A stretch of 64,000 nucleotides of DNA from Luteibacter rhizovicinus (GTDB lineage Bacteria > Pseudomonadota > Gammaproteobacteria > Xanthomonadales > Rhodanobacteraceae), in assembly GCF_004342265.1 (NCBI RefSeq), contig NZ_SMCS01000004.1:124001-188000 (forward strand), in the 5' to 3' direction. The position numbers and the translations under genes were made by a program. The notes beneath the pieces are model-generated. The model had not been told where the DNA came from and made no database searches. It was given only the letters and a program-made list of their open reading frames with translations. This document shows positions 7,811 through 16,864 of the stretch, piece by piece; the stretch's first letter is position 1, and every line of letters starts with the position of its first letter.

Positions 7811-10800
7811 ATGGCAACGCCGTTACTGAAAAAATCGCTGCTCGTCGCGGCGATGTTCGCCGCGCTGGCCGATGGCGCATGGGCGCAGTCGACCACCGGA
7901 ACGATCTATGGCCAGGTCAAGGCGAACGATGGCGATATCGTCCGCGTGGACAACGGGGCTGGCCTGACCCGCGAAACATCCGTGGATGCACGCGGCAAGT
8001 ACTCGATCGCGCAGTTGCCGCTCGGCACCTATACGGTATCGGTGATAAGGCAGGGCGCGCCGGCACAGACCCGCGACAACATCGCACTACGCGTCGGTTC
8101 GGGCGTGGAGGTGTCTTTCGCGGATCGCGATGTACAGGACCTGAGCGGCGTGAGCGTGTCGGCGCACGTAGCGCCATCGATCGACGTAACGTCCGTGGAT
8201 TCGCGGACGATCGTCACCGCGGACCAGCTAGCGAAACTGCCGCTCGCGCGCTCGTCCGAAGCGATTGCCCTGCTGGCGCCCGGCGTCGTCGACAACAGCG
8301 GCGGCTACAAGAGCGCCACGGGCAATTCGCTGGTGACCTTCGGCGGCTCCGCCGCGAGCGAGAACGCCTATTACATCAACGGATTCAGCACCACCGATCC
8401 GTTGCGCGGTTTCGGCGGCCTGTCGCTGCCGTATGGCGCGATCGACCAGCAGGAAGTCTATACGGGCGGCTATAGCGCGCAGTACGGCCGGTCCGATGGC
8501 GGTGTCATCAACGTGGTGGGCAAGCGCGGTACGAACGAATGGCATGGGGGCACCCAGGTCATCTGGGAGCCGAACGCCGCCCGTGCGCAGAGCATCGACA
8601 GCTACTACACGAACGGCCTGCCGCCGCAGCCGCGCGCCGGATCGCTGTATGCGCCGAACCGCGCCAATACCGAAACGAGTACGACAGTCAGTGCCTATGC
8701 CGGCGGTCCGCTGATCAAGGACAAACTATTTCTTTTCGCCGCGGCGGAAGTGGAGCGGCAGACCGGCAACACGGTCAGCGACGTGACAAAGACGCAGGCG
8801 CCCGATACGAGATACCGCTACAACCTGCCGCGCTGGTACGCGAAGCTGGACTGGAATATCGACGACAGCAACATCGTCGAAGTGACCGGTGTGTCGGACA
8901 AGAGCGAAAAGCAGGGAGCGATCTACGATTACGATTACACCGCGCGGCAGCGCGGCGCGTACATCAATGGCGCCAGCAATGAAAAATACGGTGGCGACGT
9001 CTATACCGCGAAATACACGGGTTACATCACCGACAGCCTGACCGTGACGGCGCAGTACGGCAAGATGGATACGGTCAGTTACATCAGTCCACCCGGTTAC
9101 GATCCCAGCGCGACGTATATCGGCGGACTGGTCTACCAGAATCCCGCGATCACGGGCGGCTCGACCCGCAACGGTAACCAGACCGTTTTGTCGCTGACCA
9201 ATCCCGGACGAGGGAACACCACGACCAATACGCGGTTCGACGTCAGCTATGTGCTGGGCGATCACACGCTTACGGCCGGCATCGACAATCAGACGGCGGT
9301 TGCGCGCGACCAGGGCAGTTCGAGTTCGGGGCCGGGCAACATCTGGACCTATGCACAGGGCCAGCCGAATCTTCCGATCTCGACGGGTCTGGGCGTCGCC
9401 GCGCCCGGAGCGTATCCGGGCGGCGAGAACGGTTACTACGTCGTCAAGGGTGTGAGTTCGAGCCTGGCCACGGTGCGTTCGGCCCAGCGCGCGCAGTTCG
9501 TCGAGGACAAGTGGCAGGTCAGCGACCGGCTGCTGTTGACGCTGGGTCTTCGCAACGACCAGTTCACCAATTACAACGCCAACAGCGAAGCGTTCATCCG
9601 GCAGACGAAGCCGCAGTGGGCGCCCCGGCTGGGTTTCAGCTGGGACGTTTACGGCGACGCGAGCTTCAAGGTGTATGGCAACGCGGGGCGCTACTACCTC
9701 GGGCTGCCACTAAATCCGGCGTTGAACGCGGCGGGCGGTTACCTCAGTACCAGCCAGTACTTCACCTATACCGGCATCGCGAACGACGGCACGCCGACCG
9801 GCCTGACGGCTATCGCGCCGGGCGTGCCGGTATCGTCGAATAACGCGCTGGGCATCCTGCCCGATCCGCGTACGGTGACCGCGAAGGGAATCAAAGCCGA
9901 GAATCAGGACGAATACATCCTCGGCTTCACGAAGCTTGCCGGCGATCACTGGCTGTACGGCGCCAAGGTGACCTATCGAAAGCTGCGCAACGCGATCGAC
10001 GATTTCTGCGATATCGACGCCATCGTCGCCAAGGGGCGGTCGCTGGGTTATGCGATCGACGCCAAGCAGGCCAACAGTTGCTATCTGTTCAATCCGGGCC
10101 GGGCGAACACGTTCAACCTGAAGGATACGTCCGGCAACTATGTCGCCGTGCCGGTGACGAACAAGGAGCTTGGCTTCGACGCGCTCAAGCGTGCGTATTA
10201 CAGCCTGGAACTGTTGCTGGAGCATCCGTTCGACGGCCGCTGGTACGGGAAGGCCGGCTATACGTTCTCGCGCAGCTACGGCAACACCGAAGGCCAGCTT
10301 CGCTCCGACCTCAACCAGACCGCCACCTCCACCAGCGAGGACTGGGACAACGGCGCGATCATGGAGAACACCAACGGTCCCCAGAACAACGACCACACGC
10401 ATCAGATCAAACTGTTCGGCTATTACCAGATCACACCCGAGTGGCTCGCCTCGGCGAATATCAGTGCGATCTCGGGGACGCCTCGCCACTGCCTGGGCTA
10501 CTACGGCCCGAACCACGAAGACCCGGTCGGTTACGCCCCGTACTACCACTTCTGCGATGGCCAACCGTCTCCTCCAGGCAAACAGGGCCGGTTGCCCTGG
10601 GTACGGCAGATCGACCTTGGCCTGACTTACCGCCCCGATTTCGCGGATAAGAAACTGGCCTTTAGTGCGAGCATCTTCAACCTGCTCAACGAACAGCATG
10701 CGCTTCAGCGTTATCCGGTATCCGAGTCGGGTCCGGGCGTGGCCGAGGCCGCTTACGGCGTCGTGACCCAGCGGCAAGCCCCGCGTTATGGGCGACTCAG

Positions 10801-10819
10801 CGTCTCGTACGACTTCTGA
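7811..10819 (+). CDS. Oar-like TonB-dependent receptor with carboxypeptidase-regulatory-like N-terminal domain
   Basis: A 1002-aa outer-membrane receptor. The signal peptide MATPLLKKSLLVAAMFAALA...WAQ is followed by a CarboxypepD_reg-like Ig-fold domain (about residues 25-110, TIYGQVKANDGD ... GKYSIAQLPLGTYTV). A plug domain comes next (SVSAHVAPSIDVTS ... TVDSRTIVTADQLAKLPLARS), then a 22-strand-type barrel ending LSVSYDF with terminal Phe. The ATG at 7811 is chosen because a typical signal peptide starts there after a purine-rich GGGAAGGGG; an in-frame start at 7766 would add a non-signal extension. It is a paralogue of the truncated receptor at 1-1556. Flanking of the peptidase set by two such receptors suggests uptake of wall peptides (inference). 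Confidence 0.92.
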   Translation: MATPLLKKSLLVAAMFAALADGAWAQSTTGTIYGQVKANDGDIVRVDNGAGLTRETSVDARGKYSIAQLPLGTYTVSVIRQGAPAQTRDNIALRVGSGVEVSFADRDVQDLSGVSVSAHVAPSIDVTSVDSRTIVTADQLAKLPLARSSEAIALLAPGVVDNSGGYKSATGNSLVTFGGSAASENAYYINGFSTTDPLRGFGGLSLPYGAIDQQEVYTGGYSAQYGRSDGGVINVVGKRGTNEWHGGTQVIWEPNAARAQSIDSYYTNGLPPQPRAGSLYAPNRANTETSTTVSAYAGGPLIKDKLFLFAAAEVERQTGNTVSDVTKTQAPDTRYRYNLPRWYAKLDWNIDDSNIVEVTGVSDKSEKQGAIYDYDYTARQRGAYINGASNEKYGGDVYTAKYTGYITDSLTVTAQYGKMDTVSYISPPGYDPSATYIGGLVYQNPAITGGSTRNGNQTVLSLTNPGRGNTTTNTRFDVSYVLGDHTLTAGIDNQTAVARDQGSSSSGPGNIWTYAQGQPNLPISTGLGVAAPGAYPGGENGYYVVKGVSSSLATVRSAQRAQFVEDKWQVSDRLLLTLGLRNDQFTNYNANSEAFIRQTKPQWAPRLGFSWDVYGDASFKVYGNAGRYYLGLPLNPALNAAGGYLSTSQYFTYTGIANDGTPTGLTAIAPGVPVSSNNALGILPDPRTVTAKGIKAENQDEYILGFTKLAGDHWLYGAKVTYRKLRNAIDDFCDIDAIVAKGRSLGYAIDAKQANSCYLFNPGRANTFNLKDTSGNYVAVPVTNKELGFDALKRAYYSLELLLEHPFDGRWYGKAGYTFSRSYGNTEGQLRSDLNQTATSTSEDWDNGAIMENTNGPQNNDHTHQIKLFGYYQITPEWLASANISAISGTPRHCLGYYGPNHEDPVGYAPYYHFCDGQPSPPGKQGRLPWVRQIDLGLTYRPDFADKKLAFSASIFNLLNEQHALQRYPVSESGPGVAEAAYGVVTQRQAPRYGRLSVSYDF

Positions 10820-10829
10820 TGTGGGCCAG

Positions 10830-10864
10830 CCGTAGCGACTCGCCGGGTCGGCGGGTCGCTACGG
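10830..10864 (+). terminator. Hairpin after the receptor, possible terminator
   Basis: A perfect 10-bp stem CCGTAGCGAC/GTCGCTACGG with further inner pairing (CGCC/GGCG) starts 10 bp after the receptor stop. It lacks a clear T tract, so factor-independent termination is uncertain. Confidence 0.5.
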
Positions 10865-10907
10865 CGTTATCATCGGCTTCTTCGCCCGTACGATAACGAC
10901 CGTCCCC

Positions 10908-12524
10908 ATGACATCTTTTCGCTTCGCTCTGGCTCAGTTCGACTTTCCCGTTGGTGCCACCCACGCCAACGCTTTACGGGCCAAGGAGCTGGCCGACAAG
11001 GCCCGGGACCAGCTCAAGGCATCCCTCATCGCTTTTCCCGAGCTGACCCTGAGCGGCTATCCGCCGGAAGACCTGCTTCAGCGCCCGAGCTTCCTCGAAG
11101 CTTGTGCCGTGGAACTGTCCTCGCTGGCGCCGCGTATCGAAGGTATCGCCGCGGTGGTCGGGCATCCGGATACGCGCGGCGAAGTATTCAATGCCGCGAG
11201 CCTGCTCCGAGGCGGCGCGGTCGAGTGGACGTATCACAAGCAGGCGCTCCCCAATTACACCGTGTTCGACGAGAAACGCTACTTCCGCGCCGGCGAGCAC
11301 AGTCGCGTCTTCGAGATCGAGGGCGTGCGCGTCGGCATGTTGATCTGCGAGGACATATGGGAAGCCGAGCCGGCCGCGCACGCGGCGGCGGCGGGCGCCG
11401 AACTACTGCTCGTCATCAATGCATCGCCGTATGACAGCCGCCAGGCCGCTACCCGCGAACGTCTGCTGCGCCAGCGCGCCACCGAGAACGACGTGGCGAT
11501 CGCCTATGTCAACCTCGTCGGCGGCCAGGACGACCTGCTGTTCGATGGCGGGTCGCTGCTGGTACAGCGCAACGGGCACATCGCGGCGCGTGCGCCCTCG
11601 TTCGAGGAAATGCTGCTGGCGGTAGAGTTCGACAGCGCATCGCGCTCCCTGAAAGCCATCGACTGGCCCGAAACCGACGAAGGCGATCCGCATGTCGTCA
11701 TGTATGCGGGCCTCGTTCGCGGCGTCCACGATTACGTCTGCAAAAACCATTTCTCGGGCGTACTGCTTGGCCTGTCCGGCGGTATCGACTCGGCGCTGAC
11801 GCTGGCCATCGCGGTCGATGCGCTGGGCGCCGACCGGGTCACGGCCGTCATGATGCCCACGCGTTACACGTCCGACCTGTCGCTGCACGAAGCCAAGGCA
11901 CAGGCCGAGCATCTCGGCGTCGAATACCACGTTCTTCCCATCGAGAACATCTACGAATCCTTCGTCGGCACGCTGGCGCCGGTATTCGAGGGCAGGGCGC
12001 CAGATATCACCGAGGAAAACCTCCAGTCGCGTTCGCGCGGCGTGCTGCTGATGGCCATGTCGAACAAGACCGGCCGCCTGCTGCTGTCCACGGGCAACAA
12101 GAGCGAAATGGCCGTCGGTTACGCCACCCTCTACGGCGACATGTGCGGTGCGTATGCCCCGCTGAAGGATCTCTACAAGACGGTGGTCTACGACATTTCG
12201 CGCTGGCGCGCGGGGATCGATGGCGCCATTCCGAAGGCGGTGATCGAGCGTCCGCCATCGGCGGAGCTGCGCCACGAGCAGACCGATCAGGATTCGCTGC
12301 CGCCTTACGACGAACTGGACGCCATCCTGGAACGTTTCATCGAAGGCGAGCAATCGGCGGAAGACATCATCGCGGCCGGTTACGACGATGCGACCGTGCG
12401 CCGTGTGATCCGCATGGTTTTCGTCAATGAGTTCAAGCGTCGGCAGTCCGCGCCGGGGCCGCGGGTGACGACCAAGGCGTTCGGGCGTGAGCGTCGGTAT
12501 CCGATTACTTCTGGGTGGCGATAG
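10908..12524 (+). CDS. nadE: Glutamine-dependent NAD+ synthetase
   Basis: Makes NAD+ from deamido-NAD+, ATP and glutamine in the cytoplasm. The 538-aa protein is the two-domain type. An N-terminal nitrilase-like glutaminase domain (about 1-250) has the Glu-Lys-Cys triad in FPELTLSGY, YHKQALPNY and LICEDIWE. The C-terminal synthetase (about 265-538) has the pyrophosphatase P-loop GLSGGIDSAL, followed by STGNKSE. The length is normal for this class. It stands alone and is followed by the 305-bp repeat. Confidence 0.95.
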   Translation: MTSFRFALAQFDFPVGATHANALRAKELADKARDQLKASLIAFPELTLSGYPPEDLLQRPSFLEACAVELSSLAPRIEGIAAVVGHPDTRGEVFNAASLLRGGAVEWTYHKQALPNYTVFDEKRYFRAGEHSRVFEIEGVRVGMLICEDIWEAEPAAHAAAAGAELLLVINASPYDSRQAATRERLLRQRATENDVAIAYVNLVGGQDDLLFDGGSLLVQRNGHIAARAPSFEEMLLAVEFDSASRSLKAIDWPETDEGDPHVVMYAGLVRGVHDYVCKNHFSGVLLGLSGGIDSALTLAIAVDALGADRVTAVMMPTRYTSDLSLHEAKAQAEHLGVEYHVLPIENIYESFVGTLAPVFEGRAPDITEENLQSRSRGVLLMAMSNKTGRLLLSTGNKSEMAVGYATLYGDMCGAYAPLKDLYKTVVYDISRWRAGIDGAIPKAVIERPPSAELRHEQTDQDSLPPYDELDAILERFIEGEQSAEDIIAAGYDDATVRRVIRMVFVNEFKRRQSAPGPRVTTKAFGRERRYPITSGWR

Positions 12525-12551
12525 GCGGTTGTGCTTTGCGGCGTGTTGCTA

Positions 12552-12856
12552 GAAGAGCACCGTCATTCGGGGCGTCGTCGCATGGAACCAGCCGGCCCCC
12601 TCGCCGGGCCCACGTCGGGCGGTCGCTGCGCGACGCGGGTGGACTGGCGGGGCTCGGTGAGCGGGCTTCCTGCCCGCGCACCGAGGAAGGGGCGTCCTGC
12701 CCCTTCCCCCTTCGGGGCCTTTGCCGCCAGTCCACCCTCGCCCTCCTACCGGGCCCGGCGAGGGGGCCGGCTGGTTCCGCCGAGCGGTGAGGCAATGGGT
12801 GTGAAGAGCAAAGCGAACCGCTGACGTCTCCTTGCGCTACCTCACCCCTCACCGTC
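12552..12856 (+). repeat. 305-bp repeat with 28-bp inverted arms and nested hairpins, copy 1
   Basis: Nearly identical to 41064-41367 in the same orientation. The outer arms, 12584-12611 and 12751-12778, are perfect 28-bp inverted repeats (GGAACCAGCCGG.../...CCGGCTGGTTCC). Inside lie a 13-bp pair GGTGGACTGGCGG (12638-12650) and its complement (12724-12736), a hairpin CTCGGTG...CACCGAG, and a hairpin GAAGGGG...CCCCTTC. The short open frames crossing it follow the palindromes, not codon usage, and are not genes. It lies 27 bp past the nadE stop, between convergent nadE and bamD. Confidence 0.88.
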
Positions 12857-12996
12857 ATTCCGGCGCACGCCGGAATCCGCGGCGAGGTGGTCGGTTGTCG
12901 CGAGGGCGCTGACCGCTTTCAAACGAAAACCTCAGCGAATGGGTCTTGCCAAACGTGGTCGCTGCGGACCCCGGCGCACGCCGGGGTGACGGTGAG
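12848..12996. repeat. REP-like double palindrome next to the 305-bp repeat
   Basis: CTCACCGTCA at 12848-12857 and TGACGGTGAG at 12987-12996 form a 10-bp outer inverted repeat. Each arm continues into its own palindrome, ATTCCGGCGCACGCCGGAAT at the left and ACCCCGGCGCACGCCGGGGT at the right. This is the layout of paired REP (BIME/REPIN-like) elements. The rest of the gap up to 13150 shows nothing coding. Confidence 0.65.
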
Positions 12997-13150
12997 GAAG
13001 AGGGCGTCGTGAGGCGATCGTCGGCATCACGCGCGCAGACGGCTCGTACCCCCCGGCTTCCTTTGCCTCATCGCCGCACGTTACGACGCTTTACCTCGCC
13101 ACATAGCAGCGACAAGCCCCGCGCTCCAGCAGTGCGGCAAATGGCGGCCA

Positions 13151-13177
13151 AAAAAAACCGGCTTTCGCCGGTTTTTT
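13151..13177. terminator. Bidirectional rho-independent terminator downstream of bamD
   Basis: AAAAAAACCGGC, loop TTTC, GCCGGTTTTTTC: a 7-bp stem with A tract on one side and T tract on the other. It works for minus-strand bamD, which stops at 13184, and can also stop read-through from the plus strand. Confidence 0.85.
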
Positions 13178-13183
13178 CGTTCC

Positions 13184-14008
13184 TCAATGGTGACCCGAGA
13201 ACGGGATCGCCTTGCGCCAGATCGATGGGCCATGTGGCCACTTGGCGTCGGTGAGGTAGGGATGGTTCGGGTAGTTCAGCGCCAGCACCTGACGGGTCTG
13301 CTCGGCCAGTGGCTGGCGGTCCAGCTCGATGTAGCTGCGGGTGAGGATCGCCAGGGCGTCCGCGGTCTGCGGCGACTGCTGGTAATGCTCGATGACGTAC
13401 TGCGCGCGGTCGGCGGAGGCGATATAGGCCTTCACCCGCACGTAGTAGGTGGCAACGTTGATTTCGAACTGGGCCAGCTGGTTGCGCAGGAAGATCATGC
13501 GCTGGCGGGCATCCGTGGCGTAGGCACTGTTCGGATAGCGGCGCGTCAGCTGGCTGAAGTCGTCGAAAGACTGCAGGTTATAGCCCTGATCGCGGCGCGT
13601 GGAGGCGCCGTCGCGCTGGATATAGCGCTCGAGCAGACCGCCGGTTCGATCAAAATTGATCAGACCGCGCAGGTAATAGGCATAATCTGCATGCTTGTGG
13701 GTCGGAAACGTCTTGATGAATCGATTGATCGTCGAGGACGCGTCTTCCGGCTTGTTGTCTTTGTACTGCGCGTAAGCCAGCTCGATCTGAGCCTGTTCGT
13801 TGATGTCACCCGATGGGAAACGGGCGATGAGCCGTTGGTAGGCTTTCTCTGCCGCGGCGAAGTCGGCGTTTTCCAACGACTCGTGGGCAGTAGCATAAAG
13901 CTTGTCCACCGGCATGGTGTCGATGGTGTCGCCTTTATGGCGGAACATCGAACAGGCGCTGGTCGCGAGGGCGAGAGCGAGCAGAATTATCAGCTTGGTA
14001 GCGCGCAT
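13184..14008 (-). CDS. bamD: Outer membrane assembly lipoprotein BamD (ComL)
   Basis: Part of the BAM complex that inserts beta-barrels into the outer membrane. The 274-aa product has a lipoprotein signal MRATKLIILLALALATSAC and then tetratricopeptide-type helices (AYQRLIARFPSGD, QIELAYAQYKDNK, ADYAYYLRGLINF), as in BamD. The start at 14008 is chosen because the lipoprotein signal begins there; upstream in-frame starts would bury it. It is divergent from rluD, an arrangement also found in E. coli. No strong Shine-Dalgarno sequence is seen. Confidence 0.93.
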   Translation of the reverse strand: MRATKLIILLALALATSACSMFRHKGDTIDTMPVDKLYATAHESLENADFAAAEKAYQRLIARFPSGDINEQAQIELAYAQYKDNKPEDASSTINRFIKTFPTHKHADYAYYLRGLINFDRTGGLLERYIQRDGASTRRDQGYNLQSFDDFSQLTRRYPNSAYATDARQRMIFLRNQLAQFEINVATYYVRVKAYIASADRAQYVIEHYQQSPQTADALAILTRSYIELDRQPLAEQTRQVLALNYPNHPYLTDAKWPHGPSIWRKAIPFSGHH

Positions 14009-14077
14009 TGAGAGAGTTCGGATGCTTAAGCGAAATTGCATGATAGCCGAAACCGGCCAGTTTCCGGGGGCACGGTC

Positions 14078-15049
14078 GTGACCGTGCTTCGGCATGAGGC
14101 CACGGTGCCAGTAACGGCCGCGGGACGTCGTTTCGACCAGGCTTTGGCCGAGATGTTCCCGCAATATTCAAGATCCCGCCTGACCGGATGGGTCAAAGCG
14201 GGCTCGGTCCTGCTCGACGGCAAGAAGGCGCCCCCGCGGCAACTGCTGCATGGCGGGGAGAAAGTGGAGCTGGAGGCGGAGCTCGAGGCCGAGGTCGTGG
14301 CGGCTCCGGAGGCCATGGACCTCGATATCCGCTTCGAGGACGACGACCTGCTGGTGCTGGACAAGGCGCCGGGCCTGGTCGTCCATCCGGGCGCCGGCAA
14401 TCCGGCGGGCACCCTGCTGAACGCCTTGCTGCACCATTGTCCGAAGCTGGCCGAGCTGCCGCGTGGCGGCATTGTGCACCGGCTGGACAAGGACACCGCC
14501 GGCCTGATGGTGGTGGCCAAGTCGATCGCGGCGCATACGGCGCTGGTGGCGATGCTCTCCCGCCACGACGTACATCGCCAGTACGAGGCGGTGGTCATCG
14601 GCACCATGGTTTCCGGCGGTACGGTGGATCAGGCCATCGGCCGGCACCAGCACGACCGCCTGAAGCAGGGCGTGCGCGACGTGGAGGATGGCGGCAAGGA
14701 GGCGATCACCCATTACCGGATACGCGAGCGCTTCCGCGCCCATAGCGTGCTCCAGTGCAATCTGGAAACCGGCCGTACCCATCAGATTCGCGTGCATCTG
14801 GCCCATATGGGGCATCCGCTGATCGGCGATCCGCTTTATGGCAACGGCCTGCGTCTTCCGCGCGGTGCCGATCAGGCGCTGATCGATGTTCTGCGCGGGT
14901 TCCGTCGTCAGGCGCTGCATGCCGAGCGTCTGGCGTTCGAACATCCGATCACGGGCGAGGCGCTGGACTTCGCCTCGCCGCGCCCGGCCGATCAGGAAGC
15001 CCTGATCGAGGCACTGCGTCTGGATACGGCGCAGCATCCGGACGACTGA
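14078..15049 (+). CDS. rluD: 23S rRNA pseudouridine synthase RluD
   Basis: Isomerises uridines 1911/1915/1917 of 23S rRNA (E. coli numbering, family knowledge). An S4 RNA-binding domain (about residues 15-80, RLTGWVKAGSVLLDGKKAPP) precedes the catalytic domain with HRLDKDTAGLMVVAKS, which contains the essential Asp, and GRTHQIRVHLAHMGHPLIGD. Start: GTG at 14078 follows a GGGGG stretch by 7 nt and gives 323 aa, close to E. coli RluD. An upstream in-frame TTG at 14036 is less likely. pgeF follows 3 bp after the stop. Confidence 0.93.
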   Translation: MTVLRHEATVPVTAAGRRFDQALAEMFPQYSRSRLTGWVKAGSVLLDGKKAPPRQLLHGGEKVELEAELEAEVVAAPEAMDLDIRFEDDDLLVLDKAPGLVVHPGAGNPAGTLLNALLHHCPKLAELPRGGIVHRLDKDTAGLMVVAKSIAAHTALVAMLSRHDVHRQYEAVVIGTMVSGGTVDQAIGRHQHDRLKQGVRDVEDGGKEAITHYRIRERFRAHSVLQCNLETGRTHQIRVHLAHMGHPLIGDPLYGNGLRLPRGADQALIDVLRGFRRQALHAERLAFEHPITGEALDFASPRPADQEALIEALRLDTAQHPDD

Positions 15050-15051
15050 GC

Positions 15052-15822
15052 ATGAGCGAACCGTGGATTGTCCCCGACTGGCCGGTGTCTGCCGGTGTCC
15101 GTGCCGTGGTGACCACGCGGCTGGGGCCGGGTGTGTCGGCCGCGCCATTCGGGCGGTTCAATCTGGGATCGCGTTGCGGAGACGATCCGCACGCGGTGGC
15201 GACCAATCGCGAGGCGCTGGTAACGGCGCTGGACCTGCCCGCCACGCCGCTCTGGTTGCGGCAGGTGCACGGAACGGCGGTGGCGAATGTCCCGGCCGGT
15301 CCGGTCGAACCCGAGGCCGACGCCTCGGTGGCGACGGGGCCGGGTGAGGTACTCGCGATTCTGACGGCCGATTGTCTGCCCGTGCTGTTCTGTTCGCCGG
15401 ACGGAAAACGCATCGGTGCCGCGCATGCGGGCTGGCGTGGATTGCTCGCGGGTGTGCTCGAACGGACGGTCGAAGCGATGGACGGTGAAGTCATCGCATG
15501 GATGGGGCCGTGTATCGGTCCTGCATCGTACGAAGTGGGCGACGAAGTGCGGGATGCGTTCGTGACCGTGGATGCCGCGGCGAGCATGGCATTTCGTCCC
15601 ACGCGTCCCGGACATTGGCTATGCGATCTGTACGCGCTGGCGCGGATGCGGCTGGCGGGTGCGGGCGTTGCCGGCATTTACGGCGGGGGATTCGACACCC
15701 TGACCGACGAGCGGTTCTATTCGTATCGCCGCGATGCCGCGGGAAGCGGGCGATTCGCGTCGCTGATCTGGACCGACGTCTGCAAACTCCCGCCCGTTCG
15801 GGCGGGAGTTCATGAAGGTTAG
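15052..15822 (+). CDS. pgeF: PgeF/YfiH family protein (laccase-domain purine nucleoside phosphorylase; peptidoglycan editing)
   Basis: A 256-aa cytoplasmic protein of the YfiH/LACC1 family. The zinc ligands are visible: LRQVHGT, the Cys in LTADCLPVLF, and the His in GAAHAGWRG. The family removes mis-incorporated L-Ser-type residues in peptidoglycan precursors and shows nucleoside phosphorylase activity in some members. The order rluD-pgeF-clpB is ancestral in gammaproteobacteria. The coding end contains a 10-bp hairpin and overlaps the convergent DUF2167 gene by 4 bp. Confidence 0.9.
   Translation: MSEPWIVPDWPVSAGVRAVVTTRLGPGVSAAPFGRFNLGSRCGDDPHAVATNREALVTALDLPATPLWLRQVHGTAVANVPAGPVEPEADASVATGPGEVLAILTADCLPVLFCSPDGKRIGAAHAGWRGLLAGVLERTVEAMDGEVIAWMGPCIGPASYEVGDEVRDAFVTVDAAASMAFRPTRPGHWLCDLYALARMRLAGAGVAGIYGGGFDTLTDERFYSYRRDAAGSGRFASLIWTDVCKLPPVRAGVHEG
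15785..15810. terminator. Strong hairpin inside the 3' end of pgeF
   Basis: ACTCCCGCCC, loop GTTC, GGGCGGGAGT, extended by one A-T pair. The stem lies 10 bp before the pgeF stop, where convergent transcripts meet. The T tract is poor, so it may be a transcription barrier rather than a classic terminator. Confidence 0.5.
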
Positions 15823-16775
15823 TCCTTCTTCTTTTTGAAGAACTTCGCGATGACCCCGCCTATCGCGGCGATGCCGATCACGATGAATTTCTTGGCGGCG
15901 AGCAGGAGCAGGCCCAGTTTCGCGAACAGGCCGGCCTTGGCCGCGATGCCACCGGCGACCAGTGCGCCGATGCCGTATGCCGCGATCTTGTCCGTTTTCT
16001 CGTCGAAGTCGCCGTACTGCTTGCCGGCTTCGAAATCGGTCATGGCCAGCACTTCCGGCATGTCCTTTTCGACCTTGGGCAACTGGCCGATGGGGGCGAT
16101 GGCCGAAAGCTGCAGATAACCATGGCGGCCCAGCACGCGGATGTCGTAATTCAGGCTGCGCGACTGCTCGCCGTCCTTGTCCTTGAACTCCAGTTCGCGA
16201 GCCCAGTAGAGCTTGTGCGAGTCGGCGTCGTAATGGGGCGCGGTGGCCCAGCCAACGAGTTCGACGGCCGGGTAGCCCTCTTTGACGCGCTCTTCGTTGG
16301 CGTCGTGCGTGCCTTCCTTCATGTCTTTCAGAAGGTCGTCGTAATCGATGTTTTTCGCTTCGTCGTCGCGGACGTGGCCATCGTCGGAGTAGGTGACGAT
16401 CACGGCCCAGGCGCTCTCCTGGGTCAGCACGTCCGACGTGGTGCCGGGCACGATAAGGCCGAGTACGTCCTTGTCCGGCGGGTTGCCCCACAGGTCTTCG
16501 AGTACGCGCCGGGCATCGCTCGCGGGGACGAAGGCGTAACCGGGCTTGAGCTTCAGCGTGGCATGTGCGCCGGGAACGGTGACGTTACCCGTCTGCAGCG
16601 TGACGGATGACAGGAATTTACGCAGCGCGGCATCGTCGGCGGCATCGTCCGAAGACGCAGCCGCGCCATCGTCGGCCACGACGACAGGAATGGGTTCCGC
16701 GAATGCAAGGCCAGCGGGTCCGGTGGCGAGGGCCGCAAGCAGGGCCGCCCGCAGCGCGCAGGACGCGATCGTCAT
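15819..16775 (-). CDS. DUF2167 family membrane-anchored protein
   Basis: A 318-aa protein with a signal peptide (ending AGLAFA-EP), a large extracytoplasmic domain and a C-terminal hydrophobic stretch (about residues 265-310, GIGALVAGGIAAKAGL ... FIVIGIAAIGGVIAKFF) ending in KKKKD. The conserved DUF2167 segments are present: GYAFVPASDARRVLEDLWGN, a WAVIVTYSDDGHVRD block, and a WATAPHYDADSHKLYWA block. The biochemical role is unknown. An AAGGGGAC ribosome site precedes the ATG. It lies downstream of otsA on the same strand, which may hint at an envelope or osmotic stress role. Confidence 0.82.
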   Translation of the reverse strand: MTIASCALRAALLAALATGPAGLAFAEPIPVVVADDGAAASSDDAADDAALRKFLSSVTLQTGNVTVPGAHATLKLKPGYAFVPASDARRVLEDLWGNPPDKDVLGLIVPGTTSDVLTQESAWAVIVTYSDDGHVRDDEAKNIDYDDLLKDMKEGTHDANEERVKEGYPAVELVGWATAPHYDADSHKLYWARELEFKDKDGEQSRSLNYDIRVLGRHGYLQLSAIAPIGQLPKVEKDMPEVLAMTDFEAGKQYGDFDEKTDKIAAYGIGALVAGGIAAKAGLFAKLGLLLLAAKKFIVIGIAAIGGVIAKFFKKKKD

Positions 16776-16864
16776 TGAATGTCCCCTTGGAGTTCGCGCG
16801 ACACGGTGTGTCGAAGAACGCGACCGCAAGATTGTACGAGATCGCGCGCGCCGTGGCGCGGGGG

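Noticed and set aside
12531-12824. Open frames of ~90 aa inside the 305-bp repeat (also its second copy near 41020-41360)
   Set aside because: They follow the palindromic repeat, have no ribosome site, and the frames on both strands arise from the inverted arms. Not genes.
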